A DNA stretch of 39,263 bases from Frankia sp. AgB32 (GTDB lineage: Bacteria > Actinomycetota > Actinomycetes > Frankiales > Frankiaceae). The position numbers were made by a program, and so were the translations under genes. The notes under the pieces were generated by a model, which saw nothing but the letters and a program-made list of their open reading frames with translations, did no database searches and was not told the origin of the DNA. Positions 18,501-26,108 of the stretch are shown in pieces. The stretch is from positions 1 to 39,263 of the forward strand of contig NZ_JALKFX010000082.1 in NCBI RefSeq assembly GCF_023243045.1, written 5' to 3'. How positions within the stretch are numbered: the first letter of the stretch is position 1; each line of letters starts with the position of its first letter.

Positions 18501-18810
18501 GGGTAGCGTCAGGCAGGCAAACACTTCTGCGATCGTGGACTGGCAACGCAACGAGGCCGGTTTCGTTCGGAGCGTGCAGGACTATCGGCGCGTACGACTC
18601 GCTTCCAGCGACGGTGGAGACGGCACCAACCAGGCCGACTGGGAGTTCACGTACCGCAGGTCGGACGGGGTCATGGTGCATGTGCTCAATCGGGGTGCGA
18701 TTCGCAACGGCCACGGATATGCGCTCTACTGGCATACCCGGGACGATCTGTGGTTGCAGGATCAACCATTGCTGCGCCAACTCCTCGGAACCTTCCGGCC
18801 CGGGCCGTGA
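15571..18810 (+). CDS. receptor-type Ser/Thr protein kinase with extracellular C-terminal domain
   Basis: A 1079-residue Hanks-type kinase. The kinase domain (about 20-290) has the Gly loop GCGGFG (29-34), Lys51 in VAVKEV, HRDVKPSN (147-154), DFG (167-169) and LPPER (192-196). A long acidic, Pro/Ala-rich linker of about 560 residues follows, including an Ala-rich hydrophobic stretch near 489-520 that might touch the membrane. The clear transmembrane helix is about 852-876 (VAGALVTAAAIILLVVL). The outer domain (about 930-1079, PPGWASYTDPDAGWSVAYP..) has no PASTA repeats and may sense a ligand. ATG 15571 is chosen for its upstream GGAAGGA; an in-frame ATG at 15532 lacks one. It is paralogous to the next gene. 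Confidence 0.88.
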   Translation: MAGESPDSVRPQGSVALVGGRYRLDGVLGCGGFGVVHRATDELLQRVVAVKEVRLPISGSADERDRARERVLREARAAGRLQHPGAVSVLDVIDDGDLPWIIMEYVEGRALSRIITGEGPRPVDETCRVGISLAYALEAAHRLGIVHRDVKPSNVLITPDGRARLTDFGIAVSHGDPRLTSTGMVLGSPAYLPPERARGDAGSASGDRWALGATLFTTVEGSPPFGGGDPIAVLGALMRGQRQPFRLAGPLAPLLDDLMAPQATSRPPLSLVRRRLREILDLTGDHRSSRSGARTTRGLRSDRSARVPAVVAPPPPASAEVAPFPAGPIAPATSLAPTVAVHAPEQTAATPTARAGDTATDDRETPTLSEGAGVDSPSPPLADPVGKPPVSPEAATPDVLMESLATNDVNTAHTPPMPAEIPTKHNTDDERLPVEQHGESESPDRSDHAEHGPPAATPPESVEVTAAAKEPAEPAGPSGAEDSEPTGTASTIAAIALVEAAVIGATATLATAATAALHVVGAGTPSTAKTAEQAVKTFAPRGPADPGSPSPEAATAHADEATRSTPAGPVEAEAAAAASDPDDSDPDDSDPGPSPAPHAEAPGADAARALADQPDTDPPLTDGATPAGQAARPRPTGPLERIRHADRMRALGGIPARARLVRRGTGGSPPVGPAASTGTDQPPGSGQPTGTDRTADGPRPDSGLPQRARPARKVSAPTAGAVQTDAATPASGLTADPPALGIAVTAPAADGLPPLPTRSRLGQHWPRARPAITASASTSPPPLAFRAASPPGVSTPDTFPAQVAESSPWLPAGTAPPPTSPPPAAGSLTAGPPTVAEPGATAPGDKPRRRWRRIAVASVAGALVTAAAIILLVVLSRPGSVDAASAGRVAAPTSGPNAEPRGGRTAGAQPVDPAVVPAVPVAHDTVPAPAPPGWASYTDPDAGWSVAYPTGWRRQAGPGGPGNVDFMDPVSGSFLRVGSVRQANTSAIVDWQRNEAGFVRSVQDYRRVRLASSDGGDGTNQADWEFTYRRSDGVMVHVLNRGAIRNGHGYALYWHTRDDLWLQDQPLLRQLLGTFRPGP

Positions 18811-18903
18811 TGTCACTTTTCGTCGGGTTTCCGACGTCCGTGGCGGCCGAAAACACGCGGGCTGTCGCGCACGCAGATGCGTCCGTCTGTCAGACTTGAC
18901 ACG

Positions 18904-20886
18904 ATGGCCAAATCGGCAAGCGTGCCCTCGGACACCGACCGGCACGGCACCCCCCGCTACGTAGCACAGCGCTACCGACTCGACACGCCCATCGGGCGGG
19001 GTGGAGCCGGTGTTGTCTGGCGCGGTGAGGACGAACTCCTCCAGCGGCCGGTGGCCATCAAGGAGATCCTCGTCCCGATGGCCGGCGCGCAGAACGAGCG
19101 CGACGCCATCCGGGCCCGGGTCCTGCGTGAGGCCCGCGCCCTCGCCCGGCTGCACAGCCCCGCGATCGTGTCCGTCTACGACGTGGTCGAGGAGCACCAG
19201 CGGCACTGGATCATCATGGAGCTTGTCGACGCGGACAGCCTCGGCGACGTGATCCGCACCCACGGCCCGCTGCCGTTCGACCAGGTCGCCGCCATCGGGC
19301 TGGCCCTGACCGACGCGCTCGCCGCCGCGCACTCGGCCGGCGTGCTGCACCGTGACGTGAAGCCGGGCAACGTCCTGCTCGGCCGGGACGGCCGGGTCCG
19401 CCTGACCGACTTCGGCATCGCCGCGACCGAGGGCGATGTGACTCTCACGGGAACCGGCGCGCTCGTCGGCTCCCCCGCCTACATCGCGCCCGAGCGGGTG
19501 CGGGGCTCGTCCGGCAGCCCCGCCAGCGACATGTGGGGCCTTGGCGCGACGCTGTACTCCGCCGTCGAGGGCCAGCCCCCGTTCGAAGGCCCGGAGACCT
19601 ACGCGGTGCTCACCGCCGTCGTCGAGGGACGCCGGCGCGCGTTCCGGCTCGCCGGCCCCCTGCGCAACCTGCTCAGCGACCTGATGGACCGCCCCGCCGA
19701 GGAACGGCCGGACGCCACCGAGATCCGCCGGCGTCTCATCCCGGTCGCCCGCAACGCGAACCCGGTCCCGGCATCGGTGATGCACGCGAGGCCCCGCGGG
19801 GAGAACGACTCCGCCGGGCCGAGCGCCGCCGACGTCGGCCTGGAGAATCTCGACGACGACGCCGCGGACCGGGACGCCCCGGCCGCCGGTAGCGGACCGA
19901 CACCCTCGCGCACCGGTCCGTCCGGCCGCAGCGTCCGCTCCACCGGTCCGCGCTCCACCGGTCCGCGCTCCACCGGTCCCGGCACCGGTGGGACCCCGGC
20001 GCCCGCCGGGCAGCCGGCCGCGGCCGGCGCGCTGGGCGCGGCGTCCTCCCTGTCCGAGGACGCGGAGATTACCGCCGACCCGGTGATGGACCCCCCGGAC
20101 GCGACCGCGATCTCGCCCGCGACCGGCGGCAAGCCGTGGCCGCCCCGCGCGGGCGCGGCGTCACCCACGTCACAACCGCGGACCAGGCCATCCGCCGATC
20201 ATGACGCGCTGACCCAGATCAGGCCGGCCGCCCAGGGCTCGGGACCGACCCGCGGCGGCACCGACGACGAGACCCGGATCGGCACCGCTCCGCTGGTCGC
20301 GGCCGAGTTCGGGCTGCTCGACGACGACCACGCGGCCGGGCTGGTGCCGCTGGACGAAGCCCGGCGACGAGCCGAACCGCAGCATCGTGGTACGCACGAG
20401 GGATCCGGCGGCGGTTGGCACAAGGGGGACAGCCGGCGCACGATCGCGATCGTGGCCGGCGCGGTGGCGGCCCTCGCGGGCGCGGCCATCGCGCTCGCCG
20501 TGACGCTGTCCGGAGGCGGCAGCTCCAACGAGCCCAACGACGTCACGGCACAGAAGACGACCCCGCCGCCGGCATCGGCCACCAGAGTCCATACGACGAC
20601 GCCCTTGCCCGCGTTCAGCGCGCCGTTGGTGGTGACGCCGGAGACGCCCCGTTACACCCGCCGGCCGCAGGCCACGACGCCGCCTCCGCCGAACCCCACG
20701 CCCACGCAGGAGCCGACCGCCGGGCCAACCTCGGCAGCCCCGACTCCCAGCGAGCCCACGCCGACGTCCGCATCCCCCACACGCCCGGCGCCGACGACCA
20801 CGCCTCCGGCACCGCCCACCAAACCGGCACCGACCACCGCCCCGGCTCCGCCGCCAGCGACCACCGAACCGCCCGTGAACGGCTAA
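18904..20886 (+). CDS. receptor-type Ser/Thr protein kinase with Pro/Thr-rich outer tail
   Basis: A 660-residue membrane kinase. The catalytic domain (about 22-290) has GRGGAG (31-36), Lys53 in VAIKEI, HRDVKPGN (149-156), DFG (169-171) and IAPER. A charged linker contains three exact-to-near 15-bp tandem units encoding STGPR. One transmembrane helix lies at about 511-535 (IAIVAGAVAALAGAAIALAVTL). The outer tail of about 120 residues is almost only Pro, Thr and Ala and has no folded domain. Its N-terminal half resembles the upstream kinase closely (LLQRxVAxKE, VLREARA, AGPL..LL.DLM), which suggests tandem duplication. Phosphorylation targets are not evident. Confidence 0.88.
   Translation: MAKSASVPSDTDRHGTPRYVAQRYRLDTPIGRGGAGVVWRGEDELLQRPVAIKEILVPMAGAQNERDAIRARVLREARALARLHSPAIVSVYDVVEEHQRHWIIMELVDADSLGDVIRTHGPLPFDQVAAIGLALTDALAAAHSAGVLHRDVKPGNVLLGRDGRVRLTDFGIAATEGDVTLTGTGALVGSPAYIAPERVRGSSGSPASDMWGLGATLYSAVEGQPPFEGPETYAVLTAVVEGRRRAFRLAGPLRNLLSDLMDRPAEERPDATEIRRRLIPVARNANPVPASVMHARPRGENDSAGPSAADVGLENLDDDAADRDAPAAGSGPTPSRTGPSGRSVRSTGPRSTGPRSTGPGTGGTPAPAGQPAAAGALGAASSLSEDAEITADPVMDPPDATAISPATGGKPWPPRAGAASPTSQPRTRPSADHDALTQIRPAAQGSGPTRGGTDDETRIGTAPLVAAEFGLLDDDHAAGLVPLDEARRRAEPQHRGTHEGSGGGWHKGDSRRTIAIVAGAVAALAGAAIALAVTLSGGGSSNEPNDVTAQKTTPPPASATRVHTTTPLPAFSAPLVVTPETPRYTRRPQATTPPPPNPTPTQEPTAGPTSAAPTPSEPTPTSASPTRPAPTTTPPAPPTKPAPTTAPAPPPATTEPPVNG
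19936..19980 (+). repeat. three 15-bp tandem repeats in kinase linker
   Basis: Three copies of CGCTCCACCGGTCCG stand in tandem, the last with one base changed at its end. They encode repeated STGPR in the cytoplasmic linker of the second kinase. The number of units could vary between strains. Confidence 0.7.
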
Positions 20887-20924
20887 CGGCGGGGACGAAA
20901 GAGACGTCGCCGGCCAGCCCACCC

Positions 20925-20970
20925 CGAGTCGACCATTGATTTAAATGATTTATTGACCGCGGTCGACTCG
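20925..20970. terminator. 10-bp inverted repeat around an AT-rich loop after kinase gene
   Basis: CGAGTCGACC (20925-20934) and GGTCGACTCG (20961-20970) are perfect inverted copies around a 26-base AT-rich loop. The structure lies 38 bases after the kinase stop and before the convergent small gene. It may be a bidirectional terminator, although the loop is long and no T tract follows. An operator is the alternative. Confidence 0.4.
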
Positions 20971-21060
20971 CGGCCGATATGGACAGCGCGAATGCGGCCG
21001 TCCGGGCCCATCGCGGAGCGACGAAGCCACCCGGTATCGCGCCCGATCTGATGGACGGGG

Positions 21061-21423
21061 TCAGCCGGCGCGGCGGGGCATCAGATCCTGCGCGCGCAGG
21101 ACCCTGAGCAGATCCTGGGGTTCGATCAGTAGCCGGCCGGTCGGCGGCCGGGTCGGCTCGGACTCGTCGTGTTCGAGGGTGGCGGGCAGCTGGTAGAAGT
21201 CGGCGAGGTGCTGGGCGAGCTCCCCGAGCCGACGCTCGTTCTCCCTGCTGCGCAGGAGGTTTCGCTCGTCCACCTCGGTGTCCTGCGCGCCCTCCCGGGC
21301 CAGCCGGTGGGTGCGGCACAGACCGTCCGGATCCTTGGCGATCGCTCGCTTGCCACAGCGGTGCGCGACGTAGCCCCGGCCGCCGCCCATCACCGTCGCG
21401 ATACAACGATCACTGTTGAACAT
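21061..21423 (-). CDS. small Cys/His protein of unknown function
   Basis: A 120-residue protein. Cys7, Cys23, Cys36 and His39 (CRTH) near the N terminus could form a zinc site. The middle is strongly charged (RNLLRSRENERRLGELAQHLADFYQL, likely a helix), and the end is LLRVLRAQDLMPRR. The RxC..GxCxTH pattern resembles small zinc-binding proteins of actinobacteria, but I do not recognise a named family. It starts with ATG 21423. It stands alone between the kinases and the helicase and is convergent to the kinase gene. Confidence 0.6.
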   Translation of the reverse strand: MFNSDRCIATVMGGGRGYVAHRCGKRAIAKDPDGLCRTHRLAREGAQDTEVDERNLLRSRENERRLGELAQHLADFYQLPATLEHDESEPTRPPTGRLLIEPQDLLRVLRAQDLMPRRAG

Positions 21424-21622
21424 GGTCAGTACATGCCCGCTTTCGTCTACTCGGCCGACAGCACGGGCTGACTCCCAAGCCCTCGCGTGCCAGGCTAGGG
21501 CGAATACGGGAGAAATCCAGCGTCACCCCGCTAAATTCACTTCGATGTCACAGCCGAACAACATCGCCGTCCGACGCGCCGATTTCCGGAGAAATGACAG
21601 GCGACAGACAGATCGTCGCCGT

Positions 21623-21656
21623 CCGCAGCGGTGACGCGCAGAAGCAACCGCTGCGG
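21623..21656 (-). terminator. hairpin downstream of the helicase gene
   Basis: CCGCAGCGGT and ACCGCTGCGG form a perfect 10-bp stem with a 14-base loop. The hairpin starts about 40 bases beyond the helicase stop at 21697. No U tract is seen, as is usual for terminators in G+C-rich actinobacteria. Confidence 0.4.
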
Positions 21657-21696
21657 TGACCGCCGTCAGGCGTGCCCGCGCCCGCACCCGGCCGGG

Positions 21697-23898
21697 TCAG
21701 CCGGCGTCGGTGGCGAGGGCGAATGGCAGCACGGTGGATGCGCCCGCCTGGCGCAGCAGCCTGGCAGCGACCGTCATCGTCCAGCCGGTGACGATGCGGT
21801 CGTCGACGAGCAGGACCGGACCGTCGACCGCGGCCAGCGCGACCCGCAGTTCCTCGGACACCGTGAACGCATCCCAGAGACCGGCGAGGCGGTGCGCGCT
21901 GTTGTGGACCTCCCCGGCGGACGGCCCGCCGCGGACCCGCTCGAGCTGCCCGAGCAGCGGCAGGCGGCCGATCGCGGCGATCCGCTCGGCGAGGCTCACG
22001 ACGAGCTGCGGCCGGCCGCGGGAGGCGATCGCCACGACCGCCGCCGGTCGGCGCTCCCACTTCCAGCCGGCGAGCGTGGCCACGACGGCCTCGACCAGAT
22101 CGGCCGGCAGCGGTCCGTCCGCGCCGCCGGGCGCGAACACCGGCCGCAGCCGACTGCCCCAGCCCACCTCCGCGAGCCGGGCCAGGACCCGGCCGGGATC
22201 GGCGGCGACCCCCGCCGGGATCCGCCCGGACAGGGTGATTCCCAGCCGGCTCATGCCCGTCGGCCACATCCGGCGCGACTCGACGACGACCCCCGGCCGC
22301 ATGAGCTCCGCCCTGGCCCGCGCCCGCGCGTCGGCGGAGACGTCGGAGGACCACTGCCGCCCGGTGCAGCGGTCACACCGCCCGCAGGCGGCGGCGTCGG
22401 GGTCGTCGAGCTGGCGGCGCAGGAACTCCATCCGGCAGCCAGGGGTGACAAGGTAGTCGAGCATCGCCTGTTGTTCGCGCTCGCGCGCGGCTGCCACCCG
22501 CCGGTAGCGGGGTTCGTCGTAGGACCAGGCGAGACCGGTCGCGGTCCAGCCGCCCCGGACCCGCCGGACCGCGCCGTCGGTGTCGAGGACCTTGAGCATC
22601 TGGTCGAGCCGGCCGGGACCGATGTCGACGGCGGTCAGCAGCGCCTGGGTCGACGTCGGTCGACTGGTCTCGGCAAGCTCGGCCAGCACGGTGCGGACCA
22701 CCGCCTCGGGCGGGAAGGACGTGTCGGCGAAGTACCGCCAGATGTCCCGGTCCTCCGTGGCCGGCAGCAGGATGACCTCCGCGGCATCGACCGCCCGCCC
22801 GGCCCGGCCGATCTGCTGGTAGTACGCCACCGGCGACGCGGGCGCGCCGAGATGGACGACGAAACCGAGATCCGGCTTGTCGAAACCCATCCCGAGGGCG
22901 CTGGTCGCGACGAGGGCCTTGATCCGGTTCGCCAGCAGATCCTCCTCCGCGGCGAGCCGTTCGGCGGCTTCCGTTCCACCGTGGTAGCAGGCCACCGCGA
23001 GACCCTCACCGCGCAGGAAGACGGTCAGCTCCTCCGCGGCGGCCTTGGTCAGCGTGTAGACGATGCCTGAGCCCGACAGCTGCCGCAGCCGTTCGGCGAT
23101 CCAGCCGAACCGGTCCTCGGCCCGGGGCAGCGCGACGACGGCGAGACGCAGGCTTGCCCGGTCGAGCGACCCACGCAGCACCAGCGCGGCATTGTCCTCG
23201 GCGCCGGTGCCGAGCTGCTCGCTCACGTCCGCCACCACGCGCTGGTTGGCCGTGGCGGTGGTGGCGAGGACCGGAACACCGGACCGCAGGCCGGCAATGA
23301 TGGTGCGCAGCCGGCGGTAGTCGGGCCGGAAGTCGTGGCCCCAGTCGGAGATGCAGTGCGCCTCGTCGACGACGAGCAGGCCGGTCCTGGCCGCGAGCTC
23401 GGGCAGGTAGTCATCGCGGAACTGCGGGTTGTTCAGCCGCTCCGGCCCGATGAGGAGAACATCGAGCTCGTCGGCGCGCAGCGCCGCGTAGACCTCGTCC
23501 CACTCGGTGACGTTGCCGGAGTGGATCTCGCCGGCGCGGATGCCCAGCCGCCCCGCCGCCGCGGCCTGGTTGCGCATGAGGGCGAGCAGCGGCGAGACGA
23601 TGACCGTCGGCCCGACTCGCCCACCCTCGCCGACCGCGGCCCGCAGCAGCACGGTGGCGAGGAAGTACACCGCCGACTTGCCCCAGCCGGTGCGCTGCAC
23701 GAGCAGCACCCGACGACGGTGGCTGACCAGCGCCTCGATCGCCCGCCACTGGTCGTCCCGCAGCGCGGCCGCCGGGCCGGCGAGCTCACGCAGCAGCTCC
23801 TCCGCCCGCGCCCGCAGGGCCCCGGGCCCCCCGTCGGCAGCAGGTGCCGCTGTGGCCAGGCCCACCGGCCCGGTCGTGGTCAATCCGTCCGCCGCCAT
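21697..23898 (-). CDS. recQ: RecQ-type DNA helicase with C-terminal phosphoribosyltransferase-like domain
   Basis: A 733-residue protein. The helicase core has QRTGWGKSAVYF (Walker A, about 68-79), DEAHCISDWGHDFRPDYRRL (178 onward), TATAN (motif III), and QQIGRAGR in the second RecA domain. A cysteine cluster (CRMEFL..CGRCDRC) forms the RecQ zinc site. The last 150 residues are not a standard HRDC domain: LVVSLAERI and VLLVDDRIVTGWTMT (695-709) match the PRPP-binding motif of ComF-like phosphoribosyltransferases. It probably unwinds DNA in repair; the role of the added domain is unknown. ATG 23898 is chosen because the N terminus before it is antisense-like. No clear ribosome-binding site is present. 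Confidence 0.88.
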   Translation of the reverse strand: MAADGLTTTGPVGLATAAPAADGGPGALRARAEELLRELAGPAAALRDDQWRAIEALVSHRRRVLLVQRTGWGKSAVYFLATVLLRAAVGEGGRVGPTVIVSPLLALMRNQAAAAGRLGIRAGEIHSGNVTEWDEVYAALRADELDVLLIGPERLNNPQFRDDYLPELAARTGLLVVDEAHCISDWGHDFRPDYRRLRTIIAGLRSGVPVLATTATANQRVVADVSEQLGTGAEDNAALVLRGSLDRASLRLAVVALPRAEDRFGWIAERLRQLSGSGIVYTLTKAAAEELTVFLRGEGLAVACYHGGTEAAERLAAEEDLLANRIKALVATSALGMGFDKPDLGFVVHLGAPASPVAYYQQIGRAGRAVDAAEVILLPATEDRDIWRYFADTSFPPEAVVRTVLAELAETSRPTSTQALLTAVDIGPGRLDQMLKVLDTDGAVRRVRGGWTATGLAWSYDEPRYRRVAAAREREQQAMLDYLVTPGCRMEFLRRQLDDPDAAACGRCDRCTGRQWSSDVSADARARARAELMRPGVVVESRRMWPTGMSRLGITLSGRIPAGVAADPGRVLARLAEVGWGSRLRPVFAPGGADGPLPADLVEAVVATLAGWKWERRPAAVVAIASRGRPQLVVSLAERIAAIGRLPLLGQLERVRGGPSAGEVHNSAHRLAGLWDAFTVSEELRVALAAVDGPVLLVDDRIVTGWTMTVAARLLRQAGASTVLPFALATDAG

Positions 23899-23999
23899 GG
23901 ACAGATGTCTACCCGACGCCACCGACAGAACCGTGAACGCGCAGGTGATGGGCCCGACGATCCACAACGATCATCCGCCGGCCGCTCGGGGACCCCGAC

Positions 24000-24278
24000 T
24001 CAACGCCCCGAGTTGACCAGGTCCGCGGAAGGCGCGCTGCCCGCACCGGTGCCCGTACGGCGGCCCGCCCGGACCGCCCGAACCCCCAGCCAGCCGACAA
24101 TCGTGCCGATGACCAGGGAGACCACGGTCAGCACGAGGTGGACGGTGAAGAAGGCCGTCGGCCCGGAATTCCAGGAGCGATCGTCCTTCCAGATGTTCCG
24201 CAGGAAATTCGGCCAGATCGCCCACGTCCACACACCCACCGCGATCAGGAACCAGGACGCACGCTTCGACAGAGTCAC
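24000..24278 (-). CDS. SCO4848-family small membrane protein
   Basis: A 92-residue protein with two transmembrane helices: SKRASWFLIAVGVWTWAIWP (about 4-23) and FFTVHLVLTVVSLVIGTIVGWLG split by NIWKDDRSWNSG. This is the pattern of the SCO4848 family found across Actinobacteria, whose function is unknown. GTG 24278 is the start, with GGGCGG just upstream; the open frame further upstream is noncoding. The 185-base region to the divergent abi gene is copied further right. The first 24 codons are the element repeated four more times in the following 3.5 kb. This is the only full-length copy. Confidence 0.8.
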   Translation of the reverse strand: MTLSKRASWFLIAVGVWTWAIWPNFLRNIWKDDRSWNSGPTAFFTVHLVLTVVSLVIGTIVGWLGVRAVRAGRRTGTGAGSAPSADLVNSGR

Positions 24279-24297
24279 CCGCCCAGCCTCGCACCGG
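24205..24297 (-). repeat. parent copy of the SCO4848 5'-end repeat
   Basis: This segment covers codons 1-25 of the intact SCO4848-family gene plus about 19 upstream bases. Copies with the same orientation occur at 25160, 25896, 27071 and (partial) 27361 and 27650. The homology with the copies begins at AAATTC (24205); to the left of it the gene continues here, while the copies carry TTGTAG (stop) instead. Confidence 0.85.
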
Positions 24298-24463
24298 CCG
24301 CGAGCCGTGGTCTCCGTGTGGGGGCGCGAGTTCGGACACGTTGATCGCCATAAGGTGGGCGGACAGACAAAACCCCGGGGGCTTGCCGCCAGAGCCGTGA
24401 AGGGCATCAAGCGGTAGAGGCCATCCGGGGTCTACCCGGCCACTGTAGAAGACCGGTGCACCG

Positions 24464-25177
24464 ATGTCCAACCCCCTACCTCCGTCCCACGCCGCTCGGC
24501 TCCGCCGAAGGTTGAGCGCCGAACGCCTCGCCCCCTACGAGCAGGCATGCGACGGCGACGTTGTCCGCGCGATCGCGCTCTACGGCTGGAACAGCGCTGT
24601 CAGCGCCGCCTTCTACGAGATTCTGGGGTTATTCGAAGTTGCGCTTCGCAACGCGCTTCATGACCAGCTCACAGCGTGGCACGCCCGCCAGCGTCGATCT
24701 GGGGAGTGGTGGGACGCCCCAACCGGGACTCTCGAAACGCGCGCACGCCAGGACATAGCGGACGCCAGGTCCAGGATCCGACGCAACAACAAGATCGCGA
24801 TCCCTGGCCGGGTCGTCGCCGAGCTGAACTTCGGTTTCTGGAGATATCTGCTATCCCGTCGCTACGAGGCGACTCTCTGGACACCCGCGCTCCGCCACGC
24901 CTTCCCGCGGCTTCGCCCCGCCCGCCGCGCGACGGTCTACGAACCGGTCAACAGACTCGTCAACCTCCGGAACCGCATCGCTCACCACGAGCCGATCCAC
25001 AACCGTCCGCTGAAGCAGACGCACGCCGACCTGCTACGGGTGGCCGACTACCTGGACGCCGACGTCCATGACTGGATTATGAGCCACAGTCGCGTTCCCG
25101 GTCTTCTGTCCACCAAGCCCGCTTCTGACGTACCCGCGCCACGCCAATCACCCGACCAGTACCTAGGTCATAAGTGA
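24464..25177 (+). CDS. Abi-like HEPN protein (Abi_2 family)
   Basis: A 237-residue helical protein with the Abi_2/AbiD-F-like pattern: LSAERLAPYEQACDGD at the start, ALRNALHDQLTAWH, then ELNFGFWRYLLSRRYE, and the HEPN RNase motif R169-x4-H174 in NLRNRIAHHEPI. Such proteins act in abortive infection or as toxins, probably cleaving RNA. It lies alone with no obvious antitoxin beside it, divergent from the SCO4848 gene. Its last four codons (LGHK and stop) lie in the repeat at 25160, so the 3' end is part of the repeated element. A decayed copy of its start and end exists at 27543. Confidence 0.75.
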   Translation: MSNPLPPSHAARLRRRLSAERLAPYEQACDGDVVRAIALYGWNSAVSAAFYEILGLFEVALRNALHDQLTAWHARQRRSGEWWDAPTGTLETRARQDIADARSRIRRNNKIAIPGRVVAELNFGFWRYLLSRRYEATLWTPALRHAFPRLRPARRATVYEPVNRLVNLRNRIAHHEPIHNRPLKQTHADLLRVADYLDADVHDWIMSHSRVPGLLSTKPASDVPAPRQSPDQYLGHK

Positions 25178-25278
25178 ATGTTCTACAAATTCGGCCAGAT
25201 CGCCCACGTCCACACACCAACAGCGACCAGGAACCACGACGCACGCTTCGACAGAGTCACCTGTCCAGCTTGCACCCG
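25160..25278 (-). repeat. SCO4848 5'-end repeat, copy B
   Basis: It begins with TACCTAGGTCATAAGTGA, which contains the abi stop, and continues with a copy of the first 24 codons of the SCO4848 gene in reverse. On the minus strand it encodes a 25-residue frame (25183-25260, GTG to TAG) that starts VTLSK, contains AVGVWTWA and ends WPNL. Together with the hicA end that follows, it was later duplicated as copy D. Confidence 0.85.
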
Positions 25279-25292
25279 GGATCGCTACAGGC

Positions 25293-25520
25293 TCAGGTGA
25301 GCAACGTCCTAAGATCCTCCGCGTCGATGCCCGCCTGACGCAGGACCGAGGCGAGGGTGCCCGTCGCCAGCTCCCGATGGAGTGGGACGATCACGACCCG
25401 AGCGTTCTCCTTATGTCGCAGCTTGCAGTGCGAGCCACGCGTGGCGACCTCCTCGAAGCCGGCACGCCCCAAAGCCTTCACCACCTTCGCCCCGGAGACC
25501 CGAGGCAGCGCGGGTGTCAC
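25293..25520 (-). CDS. hicA: HicA-family toxin
   Basis: A 75-residue HicA/YcfA-like mRNA interferase with a double-stranded RNA-binding fold. It shows RVSGAKVVKALGRAGFEEV, the active His in RGSHCKLRH, the strand VVIVPLHRE, and LASVLRQAGID in the last helix. GTG 25520 overlaps the hicB stop (GTGA), so the toxin is translated after its antitoxin. The stop lies 14 bases from repeat copy B. A truncated duplicate of this gene is present at 27204. Confidence 0.85.
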   Translation of the reverse strand: MTPALPRVSGAKVVKALGRAGFEEVATRGSHCKLRHKENARVVIVPLHRELATGTLASVLRQAGIDAEDLRTLLT

Positions 25521-25738
25521 GCCGACAGGCGGATGTCCAGCGGAGCGACGATGGGGCCGTCCGCGGCAGTCACAGGGAAGGGCTGGTCCTCGAAGTACAG
25601 CTCCAACGCCTCACGAAGATTCGCCAGCGACTCCTCGACGCTGCCACCCTGGCTGGTCACCTCGACCTCCAGGGCCCGCGCCACATACCAGTCGCCCTCG
25701 TGCGTGACGACAGCCGTCAGCCGCGCCGCTCGCTCCAT
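25517..25738 (-). CDS. hicB: HicB-family antitoxin
   Basis: A 73-residue HicB-type antitoxin consisting of the partial RNase H-like fold only: LTAVVTHEGDWYVARALEVEVTSQGGSVEESLANLREALELYFE. No DNA-binding domain follows, so autoregulation would need another module. ATG 25738 is chosen because the preceding in-frame residues are not family-like. It precedes hicA with a 4-base overlap; the order antitoxin-toxin is the reverse of the second module at 26109-26910. Confidence 0.8.
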   Translation of the reverse strand: MERAARLTAVVTHEGDWYVARALEVEVTSQGGSVEESLANLREALELYFEDQPFPVTAADGPIVAPLDIRLSA

Positions 25739-25895
25739 GGAGATCAGCCTAACCGTCCCTCCCGCGCCTGGCGAAGTACTCACCGCCGCCTCCTTGACAT
25801 GATCGACCAGACCTCTGTCGACCATACGAGCAGAAACGATCTCCGATGGCCCGGGTACACACGAGAGACACAAGGCCGCTCCCGATCCAGGGGAG

Positions 25896-26013
25896 TACCT
25901 AGGTCATAAGTGAATGTTCTACAAATTCGGCCAGATGGCCCACGTCCACACACCGACCGCGATCAGGAACCAGGACGCACGCTTCGACAGAGTCACCCCA
26001 CCAGCTTCGCACC
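25896..26013 (-). repeat. SCO4848 5'-end repeat, copy C
   Basis: It shares TACCTAGGTCATAAGTGA and the SCO4848 5' end with copies B and D, but no abi gene precedes it. The minus-strand 25-residue frame is 25919-25996. It differs from copy B at five codon positions, four of them silent and one Val/Ile. It separates the short hicBA pair from the long hicB module. Confidence 0.85.
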
Positions 26014-26108
26014 CGAGCGAGAAGCCCCCACCGATCAAGAGCGGTCGCACCACGTGAGGTCGAGCACGGCGGACACAGTCACATTTTGTGTCCGGATCGC
26101 CGCGGCCC

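Noticed and set aside
16696-19785. Very long minus-strand open frame over the kinases
   Set aside because: High G+C gives stop-free antisense frames. The composition is Arg/Gly-rich without domains, while the plus strand has full kinase motifs.
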